Shown one piece after another: positions 33,458 through 42,446 of a stretch of DNA of 47,664 bases. Every line of letters begins with the position of its first letter. Position 1 is the stretch's first letter. The notes beneath the pieces are model-generated. The model did not search any database. It was not told the origin of the DNA and worked only from the letters and a program-made list of their open reading frames with translations. The translations under genes were made by a program, and so were the position numbers. Source of the DNA: UBA1447 sp964627535 (GTDB lineage: Bacteria > Bacillota > Clostridia > Oscillospirales > Acutalibacteraceae); the NCBI GenBank assembly GCA_964627535.1, contig CAZVJW010000032.1, positions 1 through 47,664 on the forward strand, written 5' to 3'.

Positions 33458-34261
33458 ATGAAAATGATGAAAAAAGCATTGGCGGCAATTACTGTACTAT
33501 GTATTTTGATGACGGTTCTTAGCGGTTGTTTCATCAAGATAAACAAAAATGACACCGAAAGCACAACCGAAACAGCAGCAGATACCATGGCGGCACCGGT
33601 AAAAACGACTGTCCCGCCGCAAACAACAGCGGCGGCATCCGGATTAACCGATGTGAAAGTCGGCAAGACAGTTGATTTCGGCCAATATGAGCAGGAAAAC
33701 AATATGGCAAACGGAAAGGAAGCAATCGTTTGGCGTGTGCTTGCGGTGAAGGATGAGAAAGCCCTGCTGTTAACCGACAAGCTTTTGGATGTTAAGCCGT
33801 ACAATATTGAGAATAAGGACATCACATGGGAAACAAGCACCCTACGTAAATGGCTGAACGAGGATTTTTTAAACAACGCTTTTACGGCAGGCGAACAAGC
33901 GGCCATTGCCGCAACAACCCTTTTGAATAAAGACAATGATGATGATTGGACGGATGGTGGAAACAATACGAACGATAAAGTATTCCTTCTAAGCAGAGAA
34001 GAAGCGGAAATGTATCTTGCAAGCGTCTCGGCCCGTATCGCGCAGGGTACTATTTGGGCACAAAACAATTTTATGGGTGTTGCTGGTGACATCCCCCCGG
34101 ACAATATGCAATGGTGGCTTCGGTCTGTCGGATATAAACAAAACGCTGCATGCATGGTGTTCGAAGACGGTACAATCTCCGATGGCAGCCTGACGTTCGG
34201 CCTCAGCAATGTCAGTATAGAATCAATCGGTGTCCGTCCGGCTTTATGGGTTAATCTGTAA
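33458..34261 (+). CDS. DUF6273-type lipoprotein
   Basis: 267 residues. Type II signal peptide with lipobox LSGC (Cys24), a Thr/Ala/Pro-rich linker (about 30-62), then a DUF6273-like domain: VDFGQYEQEN, IVWRVLAVKDEKALLLTDKL, WETSTLRKWLNEDFLNNAF, and the C-terminal WWLRSVG and GVRPALWVNL, all hallmarks of the family (fold related to formylglycine-enzyme/C-type-lectin-like domains). Surface-exposed, function unknown. RBS GGAGAAGG. Single-gene unit with its own promoter; terminator at 34388-34445. Confidence 0.87.
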   Translation: MKMMKKALAAITVLCILMTVLSGCFIKINKNDTESTTETAADTMAAPVKTTVPPQTTAAASGLTDVKVGKTVDFGQYEQENNMANGKEAIVWRVLAVKDEKALLLTDKLLDVKPYNIENKDITWETSTLRKWLNEDFLNNAFTAGEQAAIAATTLLNKDNDDDWTDGGNNTNDKVFLLSREEAEMYLASVSARIAQGTIWAQNNFMGVAGDIPPDNMQWWLRSVGYKQNAACMVFEDGTISDGSLTFGLSNVSIESIGVRPALWVNL

Positions 34262-34284
34262 TTTTTCCCAATAAAAGCAAATAA

Positions 34285-34385
34285 TACTAATCCCTCTTTA
34301 AAACATCGCTAAAAATTCGGCACAAAAACCCATTTGTCAAAGGTTTTTGCTTGATTTCATAGGGGTTTTATAATCGGGATTAGTA
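34285..34385 (-). mobile_element. MITE copy C (101 bp, short subfamily)
   Basis: TACTAATCCCTC... and ...CGGGATTAGTA termini, TA at both edges. Nearly the exact reverse complement of copy D. It lacks the extra hairpin of copies A and B but shares the TTGCTTGATTT-containing half. It has a short AAAAACC/GGTTTTT stem. Confidence 0.78.
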
Positions 34386-34387
34386 TA

Positions 34388-34445
34388 AACACCCCGAACA
34401 AGGATGTAAAGCGAAAGCACTTTACAACGTCTTGCCGGGGTGTTT
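34388..34445 (+). terminator. Intrinsic terminator between the DUF6273 and GH38 genes
   Basis: AACACCCCG pairs with CGGGGTGTT, with an inner stem TGTAAAG/CTTTACA, then TTTTTGC on the forward strand. Confidence 0.75.
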
Positions 34446-34491
34446 TTGCATTTAAAACCAAGATTTATTCCATTGCCTGCAAGCGAAAGAT

Positions 34492-37026
34492 TTACGGCAT
34501 CACTACCCTAAACGTCCTAACCTCATACGGCTTCAAGTCAAATGCAACAACCATCCCGTCAATTTTGACCGGCTCAAACTCCGCCATGGGTTCCTCAAGC
34601 ATATTGGTTTCCGATGCGGCGAGCGGTGCCCGGTCAAGCGTCAGTTTAACATTTTTCGCCGGTCTGCCGGTTGCTTCATAAACCCGGATGACAAGGCCGT
34701 TGTCCCGCGTCATCACGGCGGAAAGCATTACCTGCTTGCTATCAACGCCGGCAAAGCTGTGGCAGGCCGGCAAGCTGCCGCTGTGAACCTGGACCTTTCG
34801 CACGTCAAGCGGGTGGTTGAACTCAGCGCCCTGGCGGTGGAGCAGAGCCGCCCGCCAGTCGCCTTTGTGTGGGACAACAGCGTAGTTGAAGGTGTGCGGT
34901 ACGTTGATTTCGTGCCCGCCCTCCGATGAATTATCCGCGCTGAAACCGCCGCAGTCGCCGTAGATGACAAAGCTCGTGCACTTCATCACGGAGAGCAGCA
35001 TTTTGTTATTGACAACCGCGTTGCCCGGCAAGCCGCAGTTCAGCAGCCCCAAGCCCCGGTCCTCGCCGGAATAATCCGCCCAGTTGATGGCGGGGTATTC
35101 GCCTTCCGGGCGCTCCAGGGCGCCGAATGGGATTTCCTGCGTTATTTTGCCGCTGCGGACGGCTGTGGGGAAAGCAACGCGGTAGCGGACATTTTTCACG
35201 CGGTTGGTCAGATTGGTTTCAATCTCAACGCGCGCCAAACCTGTAAAAAGCCGCACATGCGTGATAAAGTCATAACTGCTGATTTTTTGCGTAAAGGTGA
35301 ATTCCGTGCAAACGTTTCCTTCACTCATGCCGAATGTACCGCCTTTTTGCGCGGAGTTTCCGGTGTTTGTTTTATTCAAATCCAGCGGGTGAATTTCTGT
35401 GGACGGCCGGTTTTGCCCGGCGCGCAGCGGCGTGCCGATTTCCCAAAAGTCGCCGTTGTCCTCGTCGCTAACGAGCATATTGCCCATTGGCATTGCGGCG
35501 TCAATCAGTTCCGCGCCGGTTTCTTTGAGGACAAGGCTTGTAATGCAGCCTTTCCACAGGTCTACTTTTATTTTGATATACTCGTTTTCGAGCACGCCCT
35601 CGTCAATCTCCTCCATGCCATACCGTTTGCCGGTGCGTAAGGGGTTTTGCCAAGGGCTTTCGGTGTTTTTCAGCACGCGGTAGACTTCATAACCCACAGG
35701 CGGGCATTTAGCCATGAAAAGAAGGTTAGCCTGACGGATAGCGCCGTTCCCGTAGCGCTCCGTTACATGCGTCTGCAGCGGCACTGTATTGCCCTTGCTG
35801 TCCGCGACTGCTACGCTGAACACATCATCGGTGTCATAGGCGACTTCGGCGGAGGCTTTATCCGTGCGCTCCCAGCAAAGCGGGTTGAAGATAACCAGCG
35901 GAATGCCGTCGCCGCGGGTGTCAATCTGTCCAATAATATTATCGAAACTTTCTTCAAGCGAAAGGTTTACAATGTTTTCCGCCTGCGCGTAGCGCTTTTT
36001 CACATTTTTATTGACATTATCCATCTGCACGCCGCCGATGACATCGTGCACCTGGTTGAACAGCACCGGTTCCCAGGCATCGTGCAGCCGGCCGCTCTTG
36101 TCTTCACCGCCGAATATGGAAGCGAAAGTGTTCCATGCCTCTGCTTCATGAAGCAGGTTTTCAAGCCGGCGGTTCGTTTGCTTGCCGGCAATGCGGGCGC
36201 TGTAGCAGCCCCGAAAGACGGGGTTAAAATCGTCGGTGACGGTTTTAAGCTGATCCTTTTCCTTCAGCACTTCCGCAAAGAATTGACCGGGTGTGCCGAC
36301 AATTAAATCAAAGGCTCTGTTCGGGTTGGCGTTCCACTGCTTTGCAAAGTGCGTATCGTGCCGCACAGGATAGGTGAAGTCGCCGCCTTCGGGCGCCGCC
36401 ATGGCATTGGTGGCCGCGTATTTCTTCAGCATATTGCAGCGCTGCTCCGCAAAGCGGCAGAAGTCCTCATACCGGTCCGGTGAACCGGAGAAGGCATCGT
36501 AATGGTATGCCATCCAATGGGTTAAAATTTTGGTGCCGTCAATGCCCTGCCAGTAAAACTCCGATTGCGGAAGATCCGCGACTCGGGAAAACATATAGTA
36601 ATCGAATCCGCACTTTTTCATAATCTGCGGCATCTGCAGGCAATGGCCGAAGGTGTCAATCATCCAACCGGTTCTCACGTCAACCCCGAGTTCTTTTCTA
36701 TAATAACCCTTGCCGAAAACAAACTGGCGGATGATGGATTCGCCGGAGCACACATTCAAATCGGACATCACATGCATCCCGCCGATGATTTCCAGGTGTC
36801 CGTTCTTGACCATTTCAATAAATGTGTTCCGAAGCTCCGGATATGCCTTTAAAAAAGGCTCCACAAAAGCAGACTGGTCCAGGCTGTATTTGTAGTCCGG
36901 ATCGGTTTTGAGCACATTCAGCGCGTCGATGATGACCTTATAACCGACGTTGAGGTATTCCTCACGGGTGAGAAATACCTCGGCGTCATAGTGTGTGTGT
37001 GGGATGATAAAAAGCTTGTCCATCAT
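34492..37026 (-). CDS. GH38 alpha-mannosidase
   Basis: 844 residues from the ATG at 37026 (GGGAG eight bases upstream). GH38 features: N-terminal IPHTHYDAEVFL with zinc ligands His10 and Asp14 in the HxHxD-like position (HTHYD), catalytic nucleophile in GWMIDTFGH (Asp124), FSRV and HDVIGG for zinc binding, plus the C-terminal beta-domains of bacterial/lysosomal-type enzymes. No signal peptide, so cytoplasmic hydrolysis of imported alpha-mannosides. Overlap of substrate with the GH2 beta-mannosidase suggests breakdown of mannose-containing N-glycans, an inference. Ends convergent to the DUF6273 gene. Confidence 0.93.
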   Translation of the reverse strand: MMDKLFIIPHTHYDAEVFLTREEYLNVGYKVIIDALNVLKTDPDYKYSLDQSAFVEPFLKAYPELRNTFIEMVKNGHLEIIGGMHVMSDLNVCSGESIIRQFVFGKGYYRKELGVDVRTGWMIDTFGHCLQMPQIMKKCGFDYYMFSRVADLPQSEFYWQGIDGTKILTHWMAYHYDAFSGSPDRYEDFCRFAEQRCNMLKKYAATNAMAAPEGGDFTYPVRHDTHFAKQWNANPNRAFDLIVGTPGQFFAEVLKEKDQLKTVTDDFNPVFRGCYSARIAGKQTNRRLENLLHEAEAWNTFASIFGGEDKSGRLHDAWEPVLFNQVHDVIGGVQMDNVNKNVKKRYAQAENIVNLSLEESFDNIIGQIDTRGDGIPLVIFNPLCWERTDKASAEVAYDTDDVFSVAVADSKGNTVPLQTHVTERYGNGAIRQANLLFMAKCPPVGYEVYRVLKNTESPWQNPLRTGKRYGMEEIDEGVLENEYIKIKVDLWKGCITSLVLKETGAELIDAAMPMGNMLVSDEDNGDFWEIGTPLRAGQNRPSTEIHPLDLNKTNTGNSAQKGGTFGMSEGNVCTEFTFTQKISSYDFITHVRLFTGLARVEIETNLTNRVKNVRYRVAFPTAVRSGKITQEIPFGALERPEGEYPAINWADYSGEDRGLGLLNCGLPGNAVVNNKMLLSVMKCTSFVIYGDCGGFSADNSSEGGHEINVPHTFNYAVVPHKGDWRAALLHRQGAEFNHPLDVRKVQVHSGSLPACHSFAGVDSKQVMLSAVMTRDNGLVIRVYEATGRPAKNVKLTLDRAPLAASETNMLEEPMAEFEPVKIDGMVVAFDLKPYEVRTFRVVMP

Positions 37027-37093
37027 TAACCATTCTCCCAAAAGGCGGGATAGGACAGTCATATCCGTTTCCGTTATTCGTTTTACGGGCTGT

Positions 37094-38644
37094 TTAAATA
37101 GACTTTTTCAAGAAACGCTGTCTTATTATATCCATTACCAGTCCAACGGTTTCAATTTTGAGCAGCAAGGTCATTAAGAAATACACAATCATCCCAACGC
37201 TTCCGCAGGCCAGCAGCCTTAAAAAGTTGGATGTAAAATCTGTCTGATGCAGCGGAATAAACCGGTGCACAGCCAACGCAGCAGCCAGGCAGAAGCCTGC
37301 CGCAATAAATGTTTTTACGATTTGCCGGATCGATTGCCGGAAATTTATCTTCCCTACTTGTATATGCAAAATCACCAGCATCAGCATCGCGCCTGTAAAA
37401 CTGGCTATGGATGTCGCCAATGTCAAACCTTTTACACCCAGAACACCTTTCAGCAGCAAATCAAGCACAATGTTCAGGGACACCGAAAATATTCCGCAAA
37501 ACAGCGGAACTCTCGTTTTTTGTGTTGAATAAAAAAACTGGGTCAAAAAAGCGCGAGTGCCAAACCCGAAAAGGCCGATGATATACAGAGAAAACACGGG
37601 TGCGGTCAAAGCCGTGTCCGCGGCTGTAAAGTTGCCATGCTGGTAAACGACCCCGATGATATCACGGCTGCAGACGAGCGAAATCATGATGACGGGCAGG
37701 GTAATCAAAGCCACCGTCTCCAGCGATTTGCGCACGGATTCCTTTAATTTATCCACTTGCCCGAGTGCGGCAAAATGGCTGAGCTCGGAAAACATGATGG
37801 TGGTGAGGGGGACGATTAAGATACCCACGGCCATCTGAACCAAAAAAAAGCTTTTTGAAAGAGCCGTGACCATGCCTACACCCATCGATGAGGAAAATAT
37901 CTTATCCGTTAGGTTGTTTATATCATCAAAAGCTATGCCAATGAGTGCGGGTAATGCCAATAAAAATGTGCGCCTCAGTTCTTTGTTCCTTAAATTCAAC
38001 AGGGGTTTATATTTATATTTCCCTCTTATAAAAGGGAGAAGTATTACAACCTGCAGGATTCCTGCGATTGACGTTGAGACAGCGACGGATTTTATGCTTT
38101 TAAAAAAAATACAGGCGATAATCACACAAAACGTAAGAGCCAAACCTTTAAGCTGTTCGGGGATGAAGTTCTTGTGCGCATCCAATATGTTTGACAGTAC
38201 GCCTGCAATAGCCCAAAACAATATCGTGGGGTACATGATTCGAATAAGGTAGATCGTCAGATTAAGGCCCTCTTGGCTGCCCTGATAGACGAGGCCGCAA
38301 ATCTGCGGAGCTAAAAGATAACCTGCGGCACTCACTATAATGCCGCAGATGACATATAGATTTAAAATGTTGCTGGCATAAATCCCTGCGCTGTTTTCGC
38401 CGTGATTAAGTCTTGTTTTTGTATAAATCGGGATAAATGTAGAGCCAATTGCGGCCCCGAACGCTATCGCCGTAATATTTAAAATAGTATAGGCGGTAAC
38501 ATAGGCGTCGCTTTGAAGGCTTTGCCCAAAATACGCGGCAAATACCATTTCACGGCCGGCACCGGCGATTTTACTTATAGCGATTACCATTGATACGGTA
38601 AATGCCGTTCTTATGGTTTTTTCTTTTTTGTCTATTCCAATCAT
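37094..38644 (-). CDS. murJ: MurJ/MviN-type lipid II flippase
   Basis: 516 residues with 14 predicted helices, the standard MurJ number. N-terminal signature: SKIAGAGREMVFAAYFG; also FGAAIGSTFIPIY (Arg/charged cavity helices), AFLTQFFYSTQKTRVP typical of the MOP-superfamily flippases. It moves lipid II across the inner membrane; related members export other lipid-linked sugars, so a paralogue is possible. Weak RBS (AGAAAG). A MITE ends 28 bases upstream, and its end contains a promoter-like TTGCTT-16-TATAAT facing the gene. Confidence 0.9.
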   Translation of the reverse strand: MIGIDKKEKTIRTAFTVSMVIAISKIAGAGREMVFAAYFGQSLQSDAYVTAYTILNITAIAFGAAIGSTFIPIYTKTRLNHGENSAGIYASNILNLYVICGIIVSAAGYLLAPQICGLVYQGSQEGLNLTIYLIRIMYPTILFWAIAGVLSNILDAHKNFIPEQLKGLALTFCVIIACIFFKSIKSVAVSTSIAGILQVVILLPFIRGKYKYKPLLNLRNKELRRTFLLALPALIGIAFDDINNLTDKIFSSSMGVGMVTALSKSFFLVQMAVGILIVPLTTIMFSELSHFAALGQVDKLKESVRKSLETVALITLPVIMISLVCSRDIIGVVYQHGNFTAADTALTAPVFSLYIIGLFGFGTRAFLTQFFYSTQKTRVPLFCGIFSVSLNIVLDLLLKGVLGVKGLTLATSIASFTGAMLMLVILHIQVGKINFRQSIRQIVKTFIAAGFCLAAALAVHRFIPLHQTDFTSNFLRLLACGSVGMIVYFLMTLLLKIETVGLVMDIIRQRFLKKSI

Positions 38645-38671
38645 TACTTTCTGTTAAAATATTGAGTTTTA

Positions 38672-38773
38672 TACTAATCCCGATTATAAAACCTCTATGA
38701 AATCAAGCAAAACCTTTGACAAATGGGTTTTTGTTCCGAATTTTTAAGCTATGTTTTTAAAGAGGGATTCGTA
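38672..38773 (+). mobile_element. MITE copy D (102 bp, short subfamily)
   Basis: Termini TACTAATCCCGA and GGGATTCGTA, TA edges. It is the inverted partner of copy C (34285-34385), and lies between murJ and the metallophosphoesterase stop (40 bases away). Confidence 0.78.
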
Positions 38774-38812
38774 TTAACCGGTGTATGATGTCAAGTATAC
38801 ACTGTATTTTTT

Positions 38813-40132
38813 TTATTCGGCAGCGGTTCTGAAATCAGCAGTCAGCGGCGCCTTTGTTTGTTTCATATAGGTGTCGTATGCGGTAATCTCAACTGTATAT
38901 TTGGTATCGGGCTTCAGGTCTTTAAATATGTGGGACATGGTGCCCGGCATAGGCTCCATGTAGAAATCGGACCAGAACTTGTAAGTGCCGACTCTCCATC
39001 CTTCCTTTTTCAGGACGACGGAATAACTGTGGAGTTCTTCCCCGTCAAGCGCCTGCGTAAAAGTAACCGTTGCCCCGGTGGATGTTATGCCTGTGAATTC
39101 GGCCTTTGCGTCTTGCGGCCATACAGGCGTATCCGCGGTTTTATACCTTGCGTTGGTATAACTGAAACCGGAGCGGTCGGACGGGTTGGTGATGTAATAA
39201 ATCAGCTGTTCATCGGAAGTTGATGACGGAACCGAAAAGAAATCACCCGTCATAATATTGAAAGGCTTAACGGCAACGCTGTTGTCGGCATACACTTCAA
39301 CAATATAAAACTGCGCGGTCCCTTCGGCGTCGGGCGGAACGGTGCCGTAACTCATGCCAGGTTCCAGCTCCACATAAGAAAGGGTGCCGCAGTTGAAGCT
39401 TGTGAAAAAGGCTTGGTTGCAGGAACGCGGGTCGTTAACAGGATAGTGGGAATGCCCGGAAAAATCGATGATCTGCGGGAAGTTATTGAGCACCGGCGAA
39501 AGCTGAGCTGTTCCCCAATATGTGCTTCCGTAAACCGTTCCCTGAATGTTGCGATGGTTGAAAACAAAGATGGGCTTTTCAGCATCTTCTTTTTTTGCGT
39601 TATTCAGCTGCCGATAAAGGCTCGGCAGCCTGGATGTATAGAGGTGGCTGTCGTCATAGCTCGCGGTGATAAAATGGAAACCGTTGATTTTACGGTCTTC
39701 GTTGGCGGGCACGCCGAACCATTCCTCGCATTTGGCGATGGTGGTTCCGCCGTCCCCGATATCATGGTTGTCATATACGCACATCAGCGGCGTACCGGCC
39801 TTTTTATACTTATTGACTACCGTATTGATATTATCTGCCTGCGCTTTTGTGCCGTAAGTGATAATGTCGCCGGCGAAGACAAAGGCGTCAATAGAGGAGT
39901 AAGGCTGGCTTTCGGCATATGCGTAAGAATATTGAAAAAGTTTTTCCAGCCGGCCGTATTGCCTGCACTCGGCGCTGTCCTCCATGTGAATGTCGCTGCA
40001 TACAACAAAACGCAGCACAGGGTTATCCGTACGGTCAATCGTTGCGGTGTTGCCGGCGATGTTCGCCGGGTAAAGATTTAAACTCATGAGGAATGACACC
40101 ATGCCGCAGATAAGTATTCTCAAAAATTCCAT
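38813..40132 (-). CDS. Exported metallophosphoesterase with C-terminal fibronectin-III-like domain
   Basis: 439 residues from the ATG at 40132 (GGAGGGG upstream). Residues 1-24 form a signal sequence (MEFLRILICGMVSFLMSLNL). Calcineurin-like phosphoesterase motifs: CSDIH, AGDII, DNHD (variant GNHD), FNHRN and SGHSH. From about 350 an Fn3-like beta-domain (KAEFTGITSTGATVTFTQAL, DLKPDTKYTVEITAYD). Probably hydrolyses phosphate esters outside the cell; substrate unknown. It lies alone between murJ and the 166-codon gene. Confidence 0.85.
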   Translation of the reverse strand: MEFLRILICGMVSFLMSLNLYPANIAGNTATIDRTDNPVLRFVVCSDIHMEDSAECRQYGRLEKLFQYSYAYAESQPYSSIDAFVFAGDIITYGTKAQADNINTVVNKYKKAGTPLMCVYDNHDIGDGGTTIAKCEEWFGVPANEDRKINGFHFITASYDDSHLYTSRLPSLYRQLNNAKKEDAEKPIFVFNHRNIQGTVYGSTYWGTAQLSPVLNNFPQIIDFSGHSHYPVNDPRSCNQAFFTSFNCGTLSYVELEPGMSYGTVPPDAEGTAQFYIVEVYADNSVAVKPFNIMTGDFFSVPSSTSDEQLIYYITNPSDRSGFSYTNARYKTADTPVWPQDAKAEFTGITSTGATVTFTQALDGEELHSYSVVLKKEGWRVGTYKFWSDFYMEPMPGTMSHIFKDLKPDTKYTVEITAYDTYMKQTKAPLTADFRTAAE

Positions 40133-40255
40133 GTAATACCCCTCCGTGAAATTTGATAGTTCAATAATACAGCAAAGTTCGTGAAAAGACAACAGAAACG
40201 GTTGAAAGAGAATCATATGTGAATCTGCCGGATTTATCGCGAAGCGTATATGGCG

Positions 40256-40290
40256 AAAAAGCCCTTATTTTTAAAAAATAAAGGCTTTTT
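40256..40290. terminator. Bidirectional intrinsic terminator
   Basis: AAAAAGCC...TTATTTTT pairs with AAAAATAA...GGCTTTTT, 33 bases past the 40323 stop. Confidence 0.8.
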
Positions 40291-40322
40291 CAGATACATA
40301 TGATGATTTTAAATTAAAAAAA

Positions 40323-40823
40323 TTATTGCTGTTTTGGCTTTTTTACTATTGCATAAATACCCGTGATAATTATCGCTGTGCTGAAAAGAACCGCTGCGGC
40401 AACAACCTTTTCATGCCCGATTTCTTCCTTGACCGTATAGCCTTTGCTGATGATTTCAATATTATTGGAATGAATATCCACATCACCGCCATGCTCTTTG
40501 CAGTCTCTCGAAAAAGTGCCTGTTATCCGGATAGTATCACCGATATGTTTATAATCTCCGAAAGCAGTAATCTTTTCGGCATCCCCGGATGTCAGCCATA
40601 TTCCGATAGCGTTCGATCCGTCATTGATATTGACCCATGCATATTCATCTCTTTGAAGGATTTCTCCTATGGCTTCACCCTCAACAATAACCTGCTTTTC
40701 GTTAAAACCGGAGATGTTTTCAATCAAATCATTAATTTTGAAAATGTCCGCCGCGGCAGCCGAGATAGTAAAATAAACCGCTGTCAATGCTGAGATTAAG
40801 AAAGTTTTAATGACTTTACGCAT
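40323..40823 (-). CDS. Exported OB-fold-like protein with C-terminal membrane helix
   Basis: 166 residues: signal peptide (1-24, SALTAVYFTISAAAA), a domain resembling OB folds (VIVEGEAIGEILQ, AWVNINDGSNAIGIWL, GDTIRITGTFSRDCKEHGGD), and a C-terminal transmembrane helix (about 139-159) with a basic KKPKQQ end. So the OB-like domain is extracytoplasmic. Starts inside the end of trkH (28-base overlap), in the potassium-uptake operon. Its role is unknown, possibly a regulator of the transporter. Confidence 0.75.
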   Translation of the reverse strand: MRKVIKTFLISALTAVYFTISAAAADIFKINDLIENISGFNEKQVIVEGEAIGEILQRDEYAWVNINDGSNAIGIWLTSGDAEKITAFGDYKHIGDTIRITGTFSRDCKEHGGDVDIHSNNIEIISKGYTVKEEIGHEKVVAAAVLFSTAIIITGIYAIVKKPKQQ

Positions 40824-42337
40824 ATCTTTTTTATTCCTCCGACAATATATCCGAACAACGCAAAAACGGAAACAAACTCAAGCCTTCCCAAATACATTGT
40901 CAGAATATACTGCACTTTCATCAGATTTGGCATAGATGGTGCTGTGATGCCGATTGACAATCCGACATTGCCGGTTACAGAAGCCGCTTCAAACGCTGAA
41001 TCGGCAAGGGGATATCCGTAATAAGTGCCGAGTGCTGTATCGAATGCAAACAAAACCATGTAGCACACAATAATCAGGGCGGAAATTTTTACGGTGCTGT
41101 CATCCAAGACATAATCTTTTATATGATGGTATTTGTTAACCCTTACACTTCTTTCGGGGGAAAGGATTTTTTGAATTTCCGCAACCATACCTTTGAATAC
41201 AATACCTACCCTTAAGCCCTTGAAACCGCCCGCGGTAGAGCAGGCGGAACCGCCTATCAGCATGGCAATGATTATAATTAATATCCCGAAATCTCCCCAC
41301 TCAAGAGCGAATTGCCTTGCGTATATGTTGCCTAACCCTGTCGTTGTATGAGCGGAAATAACATTGTAAACAACACGCCTGAAAGAAGAAACGGAATCTG
41401 TATAGATGCCAAGCTGAGACAGCTTATAGACTGCAAACGCGCACGCCAAAAATGACGTGATGAAAAAGCTTTGGGTTTCGATGTTTTTAATCATTTCCTT
41501 TCTCTTCTTTTGCCAAACAGCATAATGCAAGCCGAAGTTTAGCGAGCCGATCACAAAAAATATAATCGTTATAATTTCGTAAATAAAGCTGTGATAATAC
41601 ATTATATTTTGCGTGTACGGGGCAAATCCTCCGGTGCTCCATGCCGATTCAAACATAAAAAGACCATGGAAAAAGGCGGACAACGGTGACAAACCTATGA
41701 ACATCCCGCAAATCCATAACGCAAAAGTTCCCACAACCAGATATATTAAGCTGATTTTCCAGATAATCCGGGCGGTTCCCTTAACGCTTGGGACAAGACC
41801 GATATCTTTTGCCTCACCGACATACATTTTATAGGCGCCGCTTGTGTTTTTCAGCAGAAAGCTGAGCGCTAAAACCACAATTCCCTGCCCGCCGACGAAT
41901 GTGAGCATGTGCCGCCACATATTCAGCCCGGTTGACAAATGATCAAGGTTTTGAGTTAAAACCAACCCCGTGGTGGTAAACCCGCTCATAACATCAAAAC
42001 ATCCGTCAAGAATGCTTTTTACATTTCCGCTTAAAATATACGGGATTGAGCACAGTAACATCAGTATTATCCATGACAGAGAAGCGACAATAAAACCGTG
42101 TTTCCATTCCGCACGCAATTTTTTAACACGGGTTTGCCTGCCGAATAGAACAAGGGAAAAGCCTATGATTAAAGTTGCGGACATGCTGATAGTAAAGTCC
42201 AGAACCGGGTTCCATTCGCGCAAAAGCAAAGAAGTAACAAGAGGGATGGCCATTAAAAGCGCCGTGCCCATAACTACATATCCGGTGTTATAGCTGATAA
42301 TAGAAATACTTAAAAAGTGCGATCTCAAACTTTTCAT
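40796..42337 (-). CDS. trkH: TrkH-type potassium uptake channel subunit
   Basis: 513 residues, eight-plus hydrophobic helices and four P-loop selectivity-filter segments: SGFTTTGLVL, SAWSTGGFAP, SAHTTTGLGN and SVTGNVGLSIG. The Thr-Thr-Gly-Leu and Thr-Gly-Gly-Phe signatures are those of Trk/Ktr proteins. AAGGTG lies five bases before ATG, four bases after the stop of the 34-codon gene. Gated by the TrkA-type subunits. Na+ versus K+ coupling is not readable here. Confidence 0.93.
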   Translation of the reverse strand: MKSLRSHFLSISIISYNTGYVVMGTALLMAIPLVTSLLLREWNPVLDFTISMSATLIIGFSLVLFGRQTRVKKLRAEWKHGFIVASLSWIILMLLCSIPYILSGNVKSILDGCFDVMSGFTTTGLVLTQNLDHLSTGLNMWRHMLTFVGGQGIVVLALSFLLKNTSGAYKMYVGEAKDIGLVPSVKGTARIIWKISLIYLVVGTFALWICGMFIGLSPLSAFFHGLFMFESAWSTGGFAPYTQNIMYYHSFIYEIITIIFFVIGSLNFGLHYAVWQKKRKEMIKNIETQSFFITSFLACAFAVYKLSQLGIYTDSVSSFRRVVYNVISAHTTTGLGNIYARQFALEWGDFGILIIIIAMLIGGSACSTAGGFKGLRVGIVFKGMVAEIQKILSPERSVRVNKYHHIKDYVLDDSTVKISALIIVCYMVLFAFDTALGTYYGYPLADSAFEAASVTGNVGLSIGITAPSMPNLMKVQYILTMYLGRLEFVSVFALFGYIVGGIKKICVKSLKLS

Positions 42338-42341
42338 AGCA

Positions 42342-42446
42342 TCACCTTGTCATAAGAAAGACTGCCGCAAAAATAAGACCGCTGTAGATAACAACGGATA
42401 TGACCTCTTCGAAAAAACCTGCGACCTCATCTTTTTTGTTTTTCAT
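42342..42446 (-). CDS. 34-codon single-span membrane peptide between trkA and trkH
   Basis: ATG at 42446 with GGAGGG eight bases upstream, TGA at 42342-42344. Protein MKNKKDEVAGFFEEVISVVI then YSGLIFAAVFLMTR: charged N terminus and one hydrophobic helix (about 15-32). It overlaps the trkA stop by 20 bases and ends four bases before the trkH ATG, so it is tightly coupled. This position and shape recall the small accessory subunits of K+ ATPase (KdpF) or other short membrane subunits, but the sequence is not one I recognise. Confidence 0.7.
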   Translation of the reverse strand: MKNKKDEVAGFFEEVISVVIYSGLIFAAVFLMTR

